Origin: Cyclobacteriaceae bacterium
GTDB lineage: Bacteria; Bacteroidota; Bacteroidia; Cytophagales; Cyclobacteriaceae
DNA: 52,867 bases
NCBI GenBank assembly: GCA_024644875.1
Contig: JAHEGY010000011.1
Coordinates: forward strand, 1-52,867
Reading direction: 5' to 3'
Both the position numbers and the translations under genes were made by a program. Numbering within the stretch: the stretch's first letter is position 1; the number at the start of each line of letters is the position of its first letter. The notes below the pieces were generated by a model that did no database searches, was not told where the DNA came from, and saw only the letters and a program-made list of their open reading frames with translations. This document shows, in pieces, positions 34,924 through 44,668 of this stretch.

Positions 34924-35031
34924 TAAAAATAAATATCCCGCTAATTAAACCTTTGAATTTATATAATTCAAATTTTATTTCTCAATATATGCTATTTATT
35001 AAATTTTCAGTTGAATTCCGGATTAATCTGA

Positions 35032-36726
35032 TTATTTCCCTTCTATTTTTGTTTTAACAATTTTAAGGATTTGTGCTTCTTTCTTAATAGCCTGGTCTTT
35101 CACCCTTTTACTGTCTGTCAAGATCTTATCAGTATACTTTTTATCATCCAGGTCTTTGCAGTTGATCTTTACATTTAAATATGCACCCAGAACGGCAGTC
35201 CTGGCACAAGCCGCACCTGCACCTACGTCTGAAATGGAACTGCTTAAACCCTTATTGGCCATCTGTTTCAATATATTCATTGAACTGTAAGCCAGTTTCA
35301 AAATTCTGTACGGCACCTCTATGGCATTCTTTGTGGCTTTCTCAATAGCAATCTTTCGGTTTTCCTGATCCTGGTCAGTCGATTTCGGTAATCTCATAGC
35401 CTGAATAATTGCATCAAAAGCTTTTGTGTCTTCATCAACAAGCGCCAGCAGTTTGTTGAGCAAGTCCTGACCTTTTTCAGCTTGTTTAGAATATTCTTCC
35501 CATTTATGATCCCAACCTCGTTTATGAGCTGATAGATTCGCCACCATTGTGCCTAAAGCAGCGCCCAAAGCACCCACATAAGCTGAAACACTTCCACCTC
35601 CGGGTGCCGGCGTTTCAGATGCAGTCAGTTCTGAAAAATCCGTCAGGTTTTTTGATACCAGATCCTTTCCATCCTTCCCATCAAGCATATATTCAATAAT
35701 TCTTTCCTCCGGATCGAATGGGGCAAGATCATCAAGGCCTAATGATTTAATGGCTATTCTTATTATTTCATGTTCGGGAATTCCCAATGATCTTTTCTGT
35801 TTTTTTAAGAAATATTTGCCTGCATCCAGCATGGCATCCAGGGGTACCAGTCCTATAAGTTCTGACCCGGTTACTCTTATTCCGCGCTTCTCCGCACATT
35901 TGCAAGCTTCATCGAATGCAATATGTATGGGTGTTTCAATTATATTTGTAAGGTTCAATGACAATTGTGCTATCCCGTACTCCTCGATATACCACCCGAT
36001 CCCTTTTACATGTTTCAAAGAACCAGGTATATATACCGGATCGCCCTTCTTATTCCTTGCTATCTCCCCGGTAAGTGGATCACCTGTTCTTTTAATCCGA
36101 CCCTTTTCACGGATGTCAAAAGCTATGGCATTGGCACGACGGGTAGAAGTAGTGTTCAAATTAATATTGTAGGCAATCAGGAAATCCCGTGCTCCTATGG
36201 CTGTTGCCCCGGTTTTTGCATTGAATTGTGCAGCTCCGAAATCCGGTTCCCATTCAGGTTCATTCAATTTCTTTTTTAATCCCTCATATTCACCAGAACG
36301 GCAATAAGCCAAATTGCATCTTTCGGGTTTTTTGGCTGCATATTCATAATAGTATCCAGGGATGCCCAGTTCTGCCCCTACCCTGTACCCTAATGCATGG
36401 GCGTATTCAACGACCTCTTCCATACTTATATTGGAAATAGGGACCAGGGGACATACATCGGTTGCACCCATGCGAGGGTGCTCCCCATGATGCAAACGCA
36501 TATCAATGATCTCGCCTGCTTTTTTTATCCCCCTGAATGCTGCTTCAATTACCGACTCAGGATCTCCGATAAATGTGACAACTGTCCGGTTAGTTGCTTT
36601 CCCGGGATCAACATTCAGCAGTTTTACTCCTTTTATTTTTGCTATGGAGTCCGTTATCTGTTTAATTTTATTTTTATCTCTCCCTTCGCTGAAATTTGGA
36701 ACGCATTCGATTAATTGTCTTTTCAT
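35032..36726 (-). CDS. ftcD: Glutamate formimidoyltransferase / formimidoyltetrahydrofolate cyclodeaminase (fused)
   Basis: This bifunctional enzyme ends histidine breakdown: it moves the formimino group from formiminoglutamate to tetrahydrofolate, giving glutamate, and then releases ammonia to give methenyl-tetrahydrofolate. The 564-residue chain has the transferase domain (1-330) with CVPNFSEGRD and the catalytic-type histidine in GEHPRMGATD (H83). The cyclodeaminase domain (about 350-555) has SETPAPGGGSVSAYVGALGAALGTMV and DVGAGAACARTAVLGA. The fusion is the same as in animals and many Bacteroidota. It is last in the hut operon, 5 bases after hutI. Confidence 0.95.
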   Translation of the reverse strand: MKRQLIECVPNFSEGRDKNKIKQITDSIAKIKGVKLLNVDPGKATNRTVVTFIGDPESVIEAAFRGIKKAGEIIDMRLHHGEHPRMGATDVCPLVPISNISMEEVVEYAHALGYRVGAELGIPGYYYEYAAKKPERCNLAYCRSGEYEGLKKKLNEPEWEPDFGAAQFNAKTGATAIGARDFLIAYNINLNTTSTRRANAIAFDIREKGRIKRTGDPLTGEIARNKKGDPVYIPGSLKHVKGIGWYIEEYGIAQLSLNLTNIIETPIHIAFDEACKCAEKRGIRVTGSELIGLVPLDAMLDAGKYFLKKQKRSLGIPEHEIIRIAIKSLGLDDLAPFDPEERIIEYMLDGKDGKDLVSKNLTDFSELTASETPAPGGGSVSAYVGALGAALGTMVANLSAHKRGWDHKWEEYSKQAEKGQDLLNKLLALVDEDTKAFDAIIQAMRLPKSTDQDQENRKIAIEKATKNAIEVPYRILKLAYSSMNILKQMANKGLSSSISDVGAGAACARTAVLGAYLNVKINCKDLDDKKYTDKILTDSKRVKDQAIKKEAQILKIVKTKIEGK

Positions 36727-36731
36727 GATAG

Positions 36732-37967
36732 CTATTGAGATTTTTTAGTAAATAAATTTCCGTTTTTCCAAATCATATCCGGTTTAAGCATCCCCTGATT
36801 GTAAAGTATCTCCCTGTGATCATCTGTCGGGAATGATATCATGTCAGCCAATTTCCCCTGGCGCAGTATCCCCCTGTCATCCATGCCCAGGACAGATGCC
36901 GCCCGGAAGGTAATTCCTGCCATGGTTTCTGCAAAAGTCAATTTCTCGAAATTTGACAATAATGCAGATTGCAATAAAAGATCTCCCATAGGGGCTGAGC
37001 CCGGATTCCAGTCTGAAGCAATCGCAAGACATGCACCGGCATCCAGTATTTTCCTTGCCGGAGCAAAATCCATCGCCAGACCCAAACTAGCACCTGGGAG
37101 CACCACTGCCGTGACATTATTATTAACCAAAGCCCGGATGTCTTTATCCTGACTGCTTTCCAGGTGATCGGCACTGGTAGCGCCAACAGTAGCTGCCACC
37201 AGAGCTCCGCCTCTGGAAAACTGATCTGCATGCACAGTGATCTCAAACCCCAGGGCCTGAGCCTTTACTAAGAACTTTTGAGACTCCTTGGGTTGAAAAG
37301 CGTTTTCCTCAATGAATATATCTACCCTTCGCGACAGATCCCTTTCCCTGATCAAAGGTAAAATGTCGGATCTGATGAAGTCAAGATATGTCTCGTTGTC
37401 ATTAAATTCCATAGGCTTTACATGAGCCGCAAGGCAGGTTGATACAAGGTCAGGAGTTGATGTCTCATTAATGGAGTTTATAACATCCAGCATTTTTATT
37501 TCATCCGGCAATGACAAACCATATCCACTTTTGATTTCCATGGTGGTTATACCTGAATTAAAATGCCTGTCGACCCGATTGAAAGTTTCATTTTTAAGCG
37601 TGTCAAAATCTGATTGCCTGGTTTTTTCGACAGTACTGTAAATTCCTCCGCCCATGGCCAGAATTTCCTGATATGTTATCCCCTGAATTTTCTGAGCATA
37701 ATCATTTGCCCTTGTACCGGCATAACATATGTGTGTATGGGCATCGACAAAACCGGGAGTCAATACGGAAGGTCCAGTAATTTCTTCTACCGGTACTTTA
37801 TACTTTCTGTGCAGTTTCTCAAAATCATCCACCTCCCTGATCGTTCCATTCTCAACAATTACTCCACCGTTTTCTATAATATTTATCATAGAATCGGTTA
37901 TTGGACCTTTTCGTTCAAGATGGTCCATAGTAATTATCTGCCTGAAAGGGCCAGTCAGTTTTTTCAT
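36732..37967 (-). CDS. hutI: Imidazolonepropionase
   Basis: HutI opens the imidazolone ring, the third step of histidine breakdown, to give formiminoglutamate. The 411-residue product is an amidohydrolase with the metal-binding motif GFVDAHTHICYAG (H77, H79). The HutI-type GGGIYSTV segment, KSGYGLSL, the metal-ligand histidine in VHADQFSRGG and ASDWNPGSAPMGDLL follow. The length is typical. It lies one base after hutU and 5 bases before ftcD, so all are on one transcript. Confidence 0.96.
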   Translation of the reverse strand: MKKLTGPFRQIITMDHLERKGPITDSMINIIENGGVIVENGTIREVDDFEKLHRKYKVPVEEITGPSVLTPGFVDAHTHICYAGTRANDYAQKIQGITYQEILAMGGGIYSTVEKTRQSDFDTLKNETFNRVDRHFNSGITTMEIKSGYGLSLPDEIKMLDVINSINETSTPDLVSTCLAAHVKPMEFNDNETYLDFIRSDILPLIRERDLSRRVDIFIEENAFQPKESQKFLVKAQALGFEITVHADQFSRGGALVAATVGATSADHLESSQDKDIRALVNNNVTAVVLPGASLGLAMDFAPARKILDAGACLAIASDWNPGSAPMGDLLLQSALLSNFEKLTFAETMAGITFRAASVLGMDDRGILRQGKLADMISFPTDDHREILYNQGMLKPDMIWKNGNLFTKKSQ

Positions 37968-37968
37968 A

Positions 37969-39639
37969 CTATATTTTTAGGGAGAACTTATGTGCTACTT
38001 CCTCTGCTTTTTCATATCCGGCATCTGCATGCCGGATCACACCAAGGGCCGGGTCATTCCTTAATACCCTTTTTATGTTTTCTTCAGCATTTTCAGATCC
38101 ATCCACCAGCAAAACCATCCCGGCATGCTGAGAGTAACCCATTCCAACACCTCCACCATGATGGAATGACACCCAGGTAGCTCCACTGCTCGTATTGGCC
38201 AATAGATTCAATAGCGGCCAGTCGGATATGGCATCACTCCCGTCTATCATACCTTCAGTTTCCCTATAGGGAGAAGCAACAGATCCGCAATCCAGATGGT
38301 CCCGGCCAATTACGACAGGGGCTTTCAACTTTCCGTTCTTCACAAGTTGGTTAAAGATCAGCCCGGCCTTTTCCCTTTCGCCCATTCCCAACCAGCAAAT
38401 CCTGCTGGGCAGACCCTGAAATGCTACTTTTTCCTGCGCTTGCTGTATCCAGCTGATCATTTTCTTATTATCAGGAAAATGCTCAATGAGGGCCCTGTCG
38501 GTTTCAAAGATATCATCAGGTTCTCCCGATAGGGCGGCCCACCGAAAAGGTCCTTTCCCTTCACAGAACTGAGGCCTTATAAATTCCGGAACAAATCCTT
38601 TATAATTAAATGCGTCGGGTTCGCCACCTTGTTTGGCAAATTCTCTCAGGTTATTCCCATAGTCAAAAGTAATGCTGCCTTTCGATTGCATTTCAAGCAT
38701 GAAACCAACATGCCTGGCCATGCTCTTCAATGATTTCTCTTTATACAGAACCGGGTTGTTCTTTCTGAGCTTTTCGGCTTCCGCAAGTGAAAAACCATCA
38801 GGGATGTACCCATGTAAAGGATCATGAGCAGATGTTTGATCAGTAACAACATCGGGAATAATTCCGTCTTTCAACAATTTTTCCAGAAGATCCCCAATAT
38901 CCGAAACCAGGCCAATTGAAACTGGCATTTCCATTTCTTTAGCTTCAAGCGCCCAGTCCCTTGCTTCTTCATAAGAGTAAGTCATTTTATCGATATACCG
39001 GGTTTGAAGCCTTTTTTCAATTCTTGCCGGATTGACATCAGCGCCTAAAAAGGTTGCCCCGGCAATAGTGGCAGCCAGGGGCTGGGCTCCTCCCATACCT
39101 CCCAATCCACCGGAAACAAGTAATTTATGTTTGAGATCTCCATTGAAATATTTCTCACCACAGGCTGCAAATGTTTCATAGGTCCCCTGAAGGATTCCCT
39201 GGGAGCCAATATAAATCCAGCTACCTGCTGTCATTTGCCCGTACATGATCAGATCTTTCTCCTTCAACTGGTTGAAATGTTCCCAGTTGGCCCACTCAGG
39301 AACCAGGTTGCTGTTGGCAATCAAAACCCTGGGGGCACGGGTATGTGTAGGAATTATCCCCACTGGCTTACCAGACTGCACCAGTAAGCTTTGATCTTCT
39401 TCCAGTTCCAGCAACATCTCGATCATTTTCAGGACCGATGCTTTGTTCCTGGCGGCTTGCCCAGTTCCTCCATAGACTATAAGATGCTCAGGATCCTCAG
39501 CAACCTCCTCATCCAGATTATTAAGCAACATCCTGAGAGGTGCTTCGGCCTGCCATGATTTTGCATTCAGCACATTTCCTCTAGGTGCTTTGTAATGGGG
39601 GTGTCGTGCATATTTTTTAATGAATTCCGAGTAAGTCAT
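37969..39639 (-). CDS. hutU: Urocanate hydratase
   Basis: HutU adds water to urocanate with bound NAD+, the second step of histidine breakdown. The 556-residue product has the NAD-binding glycine run in SGGLGGMGGAQPLA, FLGADVNPARIEKRL, DQTSAHDPLHGYIP and the conserved cysteine segment SRICWLGMGEREKAG. VIGRDHLDCGSVASPYRETE and HHGGGVGMGYSQHAG follow. All are family hallmarks and the length is normal. Its ATG lies 23 bases inside the end of hutH, so the two reading frames overlap and are translationally coupled. Confidence 0.97.
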   Translation of the reverse strand: MTYSEFIKKYARHPHYKAPRGNVLNAKSWQAEAPLRMLLNNLDEEVAEDPEHLIVYGGTGQAARNKASVLKMIEMLLELEEDQSLLVQSGKPVGIIPTHTRAPRVLIANSNLVPEWANWEHFNQLKEKDLIMYGQMTAGSWIYIGSQGILQGTYETFAACGEKYFNGDLKHKLLVSGGLGGMGGAQPLAATIAGATFLGADVNPARIEKRLQTRYIDKMTYSYEEARDWALEAKEMEMPVSIGLVSDIGDLLEKLLKDGIIPDVVTDQTSAHDPLHGYIPDGFSLAEAEKLRKNNPVLYKEKSLKSMARHVGFMLEMQSKGSITFDYGNNLREFAKQGGEPDAFNYKGFVPEFIRPQFCEGKGPFRWAALSGEPDDIFETDRALIEHFPDNKKMISWIQQAQEKVAFQGLPSRICWLGMGEREKAGLIFNQLVKNGKLKAPVVIGRDHLDCGSVASPYRETEGMIDGSDAISDWPLLNLLANTSSGATWVSFHHGGGVGMGYSQHAGMVLLVDGSENAEENIKRVLRNDPALGVIRHADAGYEKAEEVAHKFSLKI

Positions 39640-41197
39640 AATAAGGTCCTTTCAAGTTTATTTCTTCCTGTTGTGCGACTTCGTATGTTAACTCAATTAA
39701 CCGTTTTGAAGTAATAATATCGTAAGCCACTTTTATATCATCAGCAAAAATCCTATCCTCTTCAGCATGGTCTATCTCCCTTCTCACCAGATTATGGCAC
39801 ATCTCAAGAATTTTGCTGGATTTCATTGGTTTACGATAGTCAAAAGCCTGTGCAGCACATAATAATTCAACTGCCAGAATATATTCCAGGTTAAGGATGA
39901 CCTGGTACGTTTTCCTGGCACTGATTGATCCCATGCTGACATGGTCTTCCTGGCCAAGAGAAGTTGGAATGCTATCCACACTTGCTGGAAAAGACAAGGA
40001 TTTATTTTCACTGACCAGGGCTGCTGATGTATATTGCGGCATCATGAATCCCGAATTAATCCCCGTATTTTTCATCAACAGCTGAGGTAAACCGGCTTCG
40101 CCGCCTTTCAATAAAAGAAAAGTGCGTCTGTCGGATATATTTCCGAGCTCGCTGGCCGCGATACCACAATAATCGAGCGGTAAAGCCAGAGGCTGTCCAT
40201 GGAAATTACCCCCGCTTATGGTCGTGTCCTTATCAAAAATTACCGGATTATCCGTAACCGAGTTTAATTCAATATCAACCTGTTCCTTCAAATGCAGCCA
40301 GGCATCCCTGGAAGCGCCATGCACCTGGGGAATGCAACGGATGGAATAAGGATCCTGAACTCGCCCGCACTGTGCATGGGAAGCCACCATTTCGGAATTT
40401 TTTAATAGATTCCTTAATCTGTAGGCCACATGCTGACTCCCTCTGAATGGTCTGAGCTCATGTAATTTCCCATCAAAAGGTTTGGCTGATCCCAGCAGTC
40501 CTTCGATGGTCATGGCAGAGATAATATCAGCAGCTTCCAGACAAATGAAGAACCTGTTCAAAATTTCCACAGCATAAGCCCCCATAAATTGAGTCCCATT
40601 TATTAATGCCAATCCTTCTTTTGCACCGAGGGAAAGGGGTTCTAATTTTTCTTTCTTATATACAATTTGAGTATCGACATATTTTCCGTTGTAAAAGACC
40701 TTTCCCAGTCCAATCAATGGCAAAAACAAATGGGCAAGGGGAGCCAGGTCGCCAGAAGCGCCTAATGATCCTTTGGCAGGGACATACGGCGTGTAGTTTT
40801 TTCCCAATAGCCATATCATTCTACGGATCACATTCAATGATATACCAGAGAATCCTAATGAAAGTGAGTGGATCTTCAGTATAAACATGAGCCTGGTTAT
40901 CGACTCTGATACCGGATCCCCTACCCCGACACTGTGGCTCCGAATCAGGTTGTCCTGTAATTTCTGTGTATCCGCCTTTGAAATAATTGTTCGACATAAT
41001 GATCCGAAACCTGTATTAATTCCATAGACAACCTTTTCTTCCTTTACTATAGCAGCAACATCATCATTGCTTTTATGAATTTTTTTAATTACATCTTCAG
41101 ATAATTCACCAGTTAGTAATCCCTGGCTTAATTGCAAAGCCTTTAAAGGGGTTAATCGATCCTTACCATATAAAAAAATTCCCTTTTTAGCAGGCAT
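39617..41197 (-). CDS. hutH: Histidine ammonia-lyase
   Basis: HutH removes ammonia from histidine to form urocanate, the first step of the pathway. The 526-residue product has the tyrosine and loop YGINTGFG (58-65) and the GSLGASGDLAPLAHL motif, in which A147-S148-G149 cyclise to the MIO cofactor. LLKGGEAGLPQLL and the signature QEDHVSMGSISARK follow. The length is typical. The gene starts 25 bases after the SDR gene and overlaps hutU by 23 bases. No hutC-type repressor is visible, so control of the operon is not clear from this window. Confidence 0.97.
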   Translation of the reverse strand: MPAKKGIFLYGKDRLTPLKALQLSQGLLTGELSEDVIKKIHKSNDDVAAIVKEEKVVYGINTGFGSLCRTIISKADTQKLQDNLIRSHSVGVGDPVSESITRLMFILKIHSLSLGFSGISLNVIRRMIWLLGKNYTPYVPAKGSLGASGDLAPLAHLFLPLIGLGKVFYNGKYVDTQIVYKKEKLEPLSLGAKEGLALINGTQFMGAYAVEILNRFFICLEAADIISAMTIEGLLGSAKPFDGKLHELRPFRGSQHVAYRLRNLLKNSEMVASHAQCGRVQDPYSIRCIPQVHGASRDAWLHLKEQVDIELNSVTDNPVIFDKDTTISGGNFHGQPLALPLDYCGIAASELGNISDRRTFLLLKGGEAGLPQLLMKNTGINSGFMMPQYTSAALVSENKSLSFPASVDSIPTSLGQEDHVSMGSISARKTYQVILNLEYILAVELLCAAQAFDYRKPMKSSKILEMCHNLVRREIDHAEEDRIFADDIKVAYDIITSKRLIELTYEVAQQEEINLKGPYYDLLGIH

Positions 41198-41222
41198 AGA
41201 TTTTCAGTTTTGTATAACAAAT

Positions 41223-42020
41223 TCAGGTATAGGAATTACAAATGTCATAGAGCTCTTCAACCTCTTTTTTATTCTGACTGAATTGGCAAGGTTCTATCCT
41301 GTGGTGGGCATAATATTTCCCTGATTCTAATTTATCATGGGGCAGAGTAGATAACCATACCGGTGTACTGGCTCCCTGATCCGGACTTTCATGACCTCCG
41401 AACCCGAGATCATTGCTAAGTTTTGAATTCACATCTCCAGGATGACAAGAGACAACTGTAACATTTTGAACTGCAAATCTATCAGCAAAGGCTGAAGTAA
41501 GCATACGGTTTGCCTGTTTGGATTGCCTGTAGGCTTCATCATTATTGTAATGCCGGTTCTTGAATTCCAGGTCTTCCCTATTCAGCCCACCTGCCCAATA
41601 ACTTGCTACATTAACAATTCTTGACGGAGCAGATTCGATCAATTGCTTCGAGAAGGCCTGCATCATCCAGAAGTATCCCAAAACATTGGTCGCAAACTGT
41701 AATTCTATTCCATCCTTGTTCACCTGGCGTGATCTTGGTGTGGTAGCGGCATTATTAACTAATACATGTAGTGGATTTTCCCATTCCGATGCAAATTGAA
41801 AGATCTCCTCCCTGCTTGAAAGATCAACGATCTTATATATTACATTCTGATTCCCCGTAGAATTCCTGACCGTATCTGTGACTTTCTCAGCCTTGTTTTC
41901 ATCCCGCACAACAAGGACTACATAATAGTTGTGATCTTTTGCAATATTTCTGGCGATGGCCTCACCAATAGCTCCTGTAGCACCTGTAATAAAGGCAACT
42001 TTAAGTCCTGAATCGTACAT
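41223..42020 (-). CDS. Short-chain dehydrogenase/reductase
   Basis: The 265-residue product is an NAD(P)-dependent SDR. It has the cofactor motif ITGATGAIGEAIARN (TGxxxGxG type), the NNAATTPRS segment, the catalytic serine in NVASYWAGG and the Y-x-x-x-K pair in YRQSKQANRM. The long substrate-binding part and the arrangement resemble the retinol-dehydrogenase-like group. It lies 25 bases upstream of hutH on the same strand, so it may be the first gene of the hut transcript. No step of histidine breakdown needs an SDR, so its role there is unclear and the placement may be chance. Confidence 0.87.
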   Translation of the reverse strand: MYDSGLKVAFITGATGAIGEAIARNIAKDHNYYVVLVVRDENKAEKVTDTVRNSTGNQNVIYKIVDLSSREEIFQFASEWENPLHVLVNNAATTPRSRQVNKDGIELQFATNVLGYFWMMQAFSKQLIESAPSRIVNVASYWAGGLNREDLEFKNRHYNNDEAYRQSKQANRMLTSAFADRFAVQNVTVVSCHPGDVNSKLSNDLGFGGHESPDQGASTPVWLSTLPHDKLESGKYYAHHRIEPCQFSQNKKEVEELYDICNSYT

Positions 42021-42273
42021 TGGGTTTATAATTTATTATAAAATATAACAATATAAAATATTAAATGAAATGATAAAACCTGGATAATAGAATTCCGAAA
42101 TAATAAATGATTATTTATCTTTATCGGGAGGGTATTGGTGTATCACTTAATTAAAGTCTGATCTCATTTCCAAAGAAAGAAAAAATAAAATAAACATTGC
42201 CTCTGAGCAAGTAGGTTGGATATCCATATTCACCAATGGTGTATTATTCGGCTTTAAATATTGGGTTGGAATA

Positions 42274-43038
42274 ATGACAGGTTCTGTTGGCCTGATTGCA
42301 GATGCCTGGCATACCCTTTCAGATTCTCTTTCATCCGTTGCCGTTTTAATTGGACTCAGGGCATCAAAAAAACCGCCTGATAAAGAACACCCCTATGGAC
42401 ATGGTCGTGCTGAACTTGCATCAACACTATTAATTGGTATGGTCCTGACTCTGATCGGGGTCAACTTTTTCAGAGAATCCATTGACCGTTTGATAAATAG
42501 AGAATCTGTTGTATTCGGATTCTGGGCAAAGGCAATCACAGTAATTTCAATCCTGGCAAAAGAAGGACTTGCCCAGATATCTTTTTATGCCGGCCGGAAA
42601 AACAATTCACCAAGTCTCAGAGCAGATGGATGGCATCATCGCAGTGATGCTTTATCCTCGATTATTATTCTTTTTGGAATATTTTTCGGGGCGAATTTCT
42701 GGTGGATGGATGGCGTTCTGGGACTGATAGTATCCGCCTTAATACTTTATGCCAGTTACGATATTATAAAAATCGCATTAGGGGAAATCATCGGAAAATC
42801 TGCCGACGAAAAAACAATTAACGAAATACGGGAACTCGTCGACTCGGTATTGGATCGGGAGGTACATTTACACCACGTCCATATGCATATATATGGCGAC
42901 CACAAGGAACTGACCTGCCATATAAAACTGCCACCTGACATGACCCTCAAAAAAGCACATGATATTGCCAATCATATAGAAGACCAGATCCGGCTACAAA
43001 TGAATATTGAAGCCACCATCCACATGGAACCACTTTAA
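42274..43038 (+). CDS. Cation diffusion facilitator family transporter (start uncertain)
   Basis: CDF proteins export Zn2+, Fe2+ or Mn2+ in exchange for protons. From the ATG at 42274 the product is 254 residues with the two metal-binding helix motifs ADAWHTLSDSLSS and ADGWHHRSDALSS, further membrane helices and a soluble C-terminal domain with HLHHVHMHIYGDHKE. Family members normally have a full first helix before the first motif. The frame stays open upstream to 42151 and encodes residues such as SEQVGWISIFTNGVLFGFKYWVG that look like this helix, yet no ATG, GTG or TTG lies there. The true start is thus upstream, at a rare codon such as ATT at 42166, or a base change has removed it. The gene is convergent with the aldo/keto reductase gene. 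Confidence 0.85.
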   Translation: MTGSVGLIADAWHTLSDSLSSVAVLIGLRASKKPPDKEHPYGHGRAELASTLLIGMVLTLIGVNFFRESIDRLINRESVVFGFWAKAITVISILAKEGLAQISFYAGRKNNSPSLRADGWHHRSDALSSIIILFGIFFGANFWWMDGVLGLIVSALILYASYDIIKIALGEIIGKSADEKTINEIRELVDSVLDREVHLHHVHMHIYGDHKELTCHIKLPPDMTLKKAHDIANHIEDQIRLQMNIEATIHMEPL

Positions 43039-43051
43039 TAAAATTATTTTA

Positions 43052-44044
43052 TCAGACTGGCATAAGCGCATCAATATCCCTTAATTCTACATCCGAAAAC
43101 TCGAGGTTGCTCAAGCATGCCAGGCTATTTTTTAATTGTGAAACTGAGCTGGCTCCGATCAAGGCAGAGGTAATCCTTGGATCCCGGAGTACCCAGGAAA
43201 GGGACATTTGGGCTAAGGATTGACCTCTCTTTTGAGCTATATTATCCAGTTCAACCAGTTTCTGCACCAATTCAGGTGTTATCGCTGTCTTCTGCAAAAA
43301 TCCATGAGATTTTTCCGCTCTTGAGTTCTTGGGTATTCCTTGAAGATATTTATTCGTCAATAATCCCTGCGCCAGTGGCGAAAATGGGATACAACCGATT
43401 CCTTTCTGTTCCAGAACATCCATAAGACCACTTTCAGGTTCCCTGACCATCATGGAATATTTCGGTTGATGTATTAAGCACCTTGATCCCAGCGATTCCA
43501 GTAATTCAACAGCCTCTGCAGTTTGCTGAGGATCATAATTTGAAAGACCAATGTATAAAGCTTTTCCCTGTCTGACAATATGATCAAGTGCGGCCATTGT
43601 TTCCTCGAAAGGGGTATCCGGATCGGGCCTGTGGGAATAGAAAATATCTACATATTCCAGCCCCATTCTTTTCAGACTTTGATCAAGACTCGCAATCAGG
43701 TACTTTTTAGATCCCCACTCACCATATGGCCCGGGCCACATATAATAGCCTGCTTTAGTGGAAATAATAATTTCGTCACGGTAACTTGATAGTTCCTTGT
43801 TAATAACTTTACCGAAATTTATTTCAGCTGAACCAGGTGAAGGGCCGTAATTATTGGCCAGATCAAAATGTGTTACCCCTACATCAAAGGCGTTCAGCAA
43901 GATCTCCCTGGCAATATTGAAATCATCAACATCCCCGAAATTATGCCAAAGCCCTAATGAAATGGCAGGTAGTTTAATTCCACTTGATCCACACCTTCTG
44001 TATACCATTTCATTATATCTGTTTTTGCTTGCGGTAAAATTCAT
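43052..44044 (-). CDS. Aldo/keto reductase, YghZ/Gpr-like (L-glyceraldehyde 3-phosphate reductase type)
   Basis: The 330-residue product is very close to the E. coli YghZ pattern: LPAISLGLWHNFGDVD, FDLANNYGPSPGSAE (catalytic tyrosine), ISTKAGYYMWPGPYG (catalytic lysine), SLDQSLKRMGLEYVDIFYSHR and the NADPH-binding C-terminal ALIGASSVSQLKN. YghZ reduces L-glyceraldehyde 3-phosphate and methylglyoxal. The gene follows the glutathione peroxidase gene by 21 bases, so the two may form a small stress operon. It is convergent with the cation transporter gene. Confidence 0.93.
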   Translation of the reverse strand: MNFTASKNRYNEMVYRRCGSSGIKLPAISLGLWHNFGDVDDFNIAREILLNAFDVGVTHFDLANNYGPSPGSAEINFGKVINKELSSYRDEIIISTKAGYYMWPGPYGEWGSKKYLIASLDQSLKRMGLEYVDIFYSHRPDPDTPFEETMAALDHIVRQGKALYIGLSNYDPQQTAEAVELLESLGSRCLIHQPKYSMMVREPESGLMDVLEQKGIGCIPFSPLAQGLLTNKYLQGIPKNSRAEKSHGFLQKTAITPELVQKLVELDNIAQKRGQSLAQMSLSWVLRDPRITSALIGASSVSQLKNSLACLSNLEFSDVELRDIDALMPV

Positions 44045-44065
44045 TCTTACTAATGGTTAAAAAAA

Positions 44066-44545
44066 TTATATCAATTTCTCAATATATGAAGATATTTTCG
44101 ATGGTTTTACATGCGGTGCAAATCTTTTTTTAACCACCCCTTTACGATCGATTAAGAACTTGGTAAAATTCCATTTAATTCTTTTCGATCCAAGGAGTCC
44201 GGGGGCACTGGATTTTAGGAATTCATATAAAGGATGTGCATTTGAACCATTCACATCAATTTTTTCAGCCATTAAAAAACTTACCCCATATTTAGTTCTG
44301 CAAAATTCCTCTATCTTCTGATTACTCCCCGGATCCTGGTTCTGAAACTGATTACAAGGAAAACCAATAATTATAAACTTCTTTTGTTTATACTTTTCAT
44401 AGAGTTTTTCCAATCCATCAAATTGTGGTGTTAGGCCACATTCGCTTGCTGTATTTACAATGAGGATCACGTAGCCTCTATAATCCTTTAAGGAAACTTC
44501 CTTTCCTCTAATATCATTGAATTTATAATCGTAAAATGTGTTCAT
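44066..44545 (-). CDS. Glutathione peroxidase family (cysteine type)
   Basis: I place the start at the ATG at 44545 (159 residues, MNTFYDYKFND); a GTG two codons upstream is the alternative. Visible are the catalytic-site segment NTASECGLTPQFDGLEKLY with cysteine, the FPCNQFQNQDPGS motif and KWNFTKFLI, which supply the catalytic cysteine, glutamine and tryptophan. Such cysteine enzymes usually take electrons from thioredoxin rather than glutathione and reduce hydroperoxides. There is no signal peptide. The aldo/keto reductase gene follows on the same strand. Confidence 0.93.
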   Translation of the reverse strand: MNTFYDYKFNDIRGKEVSLKDYRGYVILIVNTASECGLTPQFDGLEKLYEKYKQKKFIIIGFPCNQFQNQDPGSNQKIEEFCRTKYGVSFLMAEKIDVNGSNAHPLYEFLKSSAPGLLGSKRIKWNFTKFLIDRKGVVKKRFAPHVKPSKISSYIEKLI

Positions 44546-44668
44546 AATCACATGAAAAGTTTAAAGACCAGCAAATCCCAGCCATTCGATTATTAAACAA
44601 GAATGAATCAGGGCCGGATTGTTTTAAATATTTAAAATTTAATAGAAATCCAGGGTTCCGAACTAGAA

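Noticed and set aside
35750-36714. Several plus-strand open frames across ftcD (104-140 residues).
   Set aside because: They lie antisense to a well-supported enzyme gene, overlap each other and show no coherent protein features.
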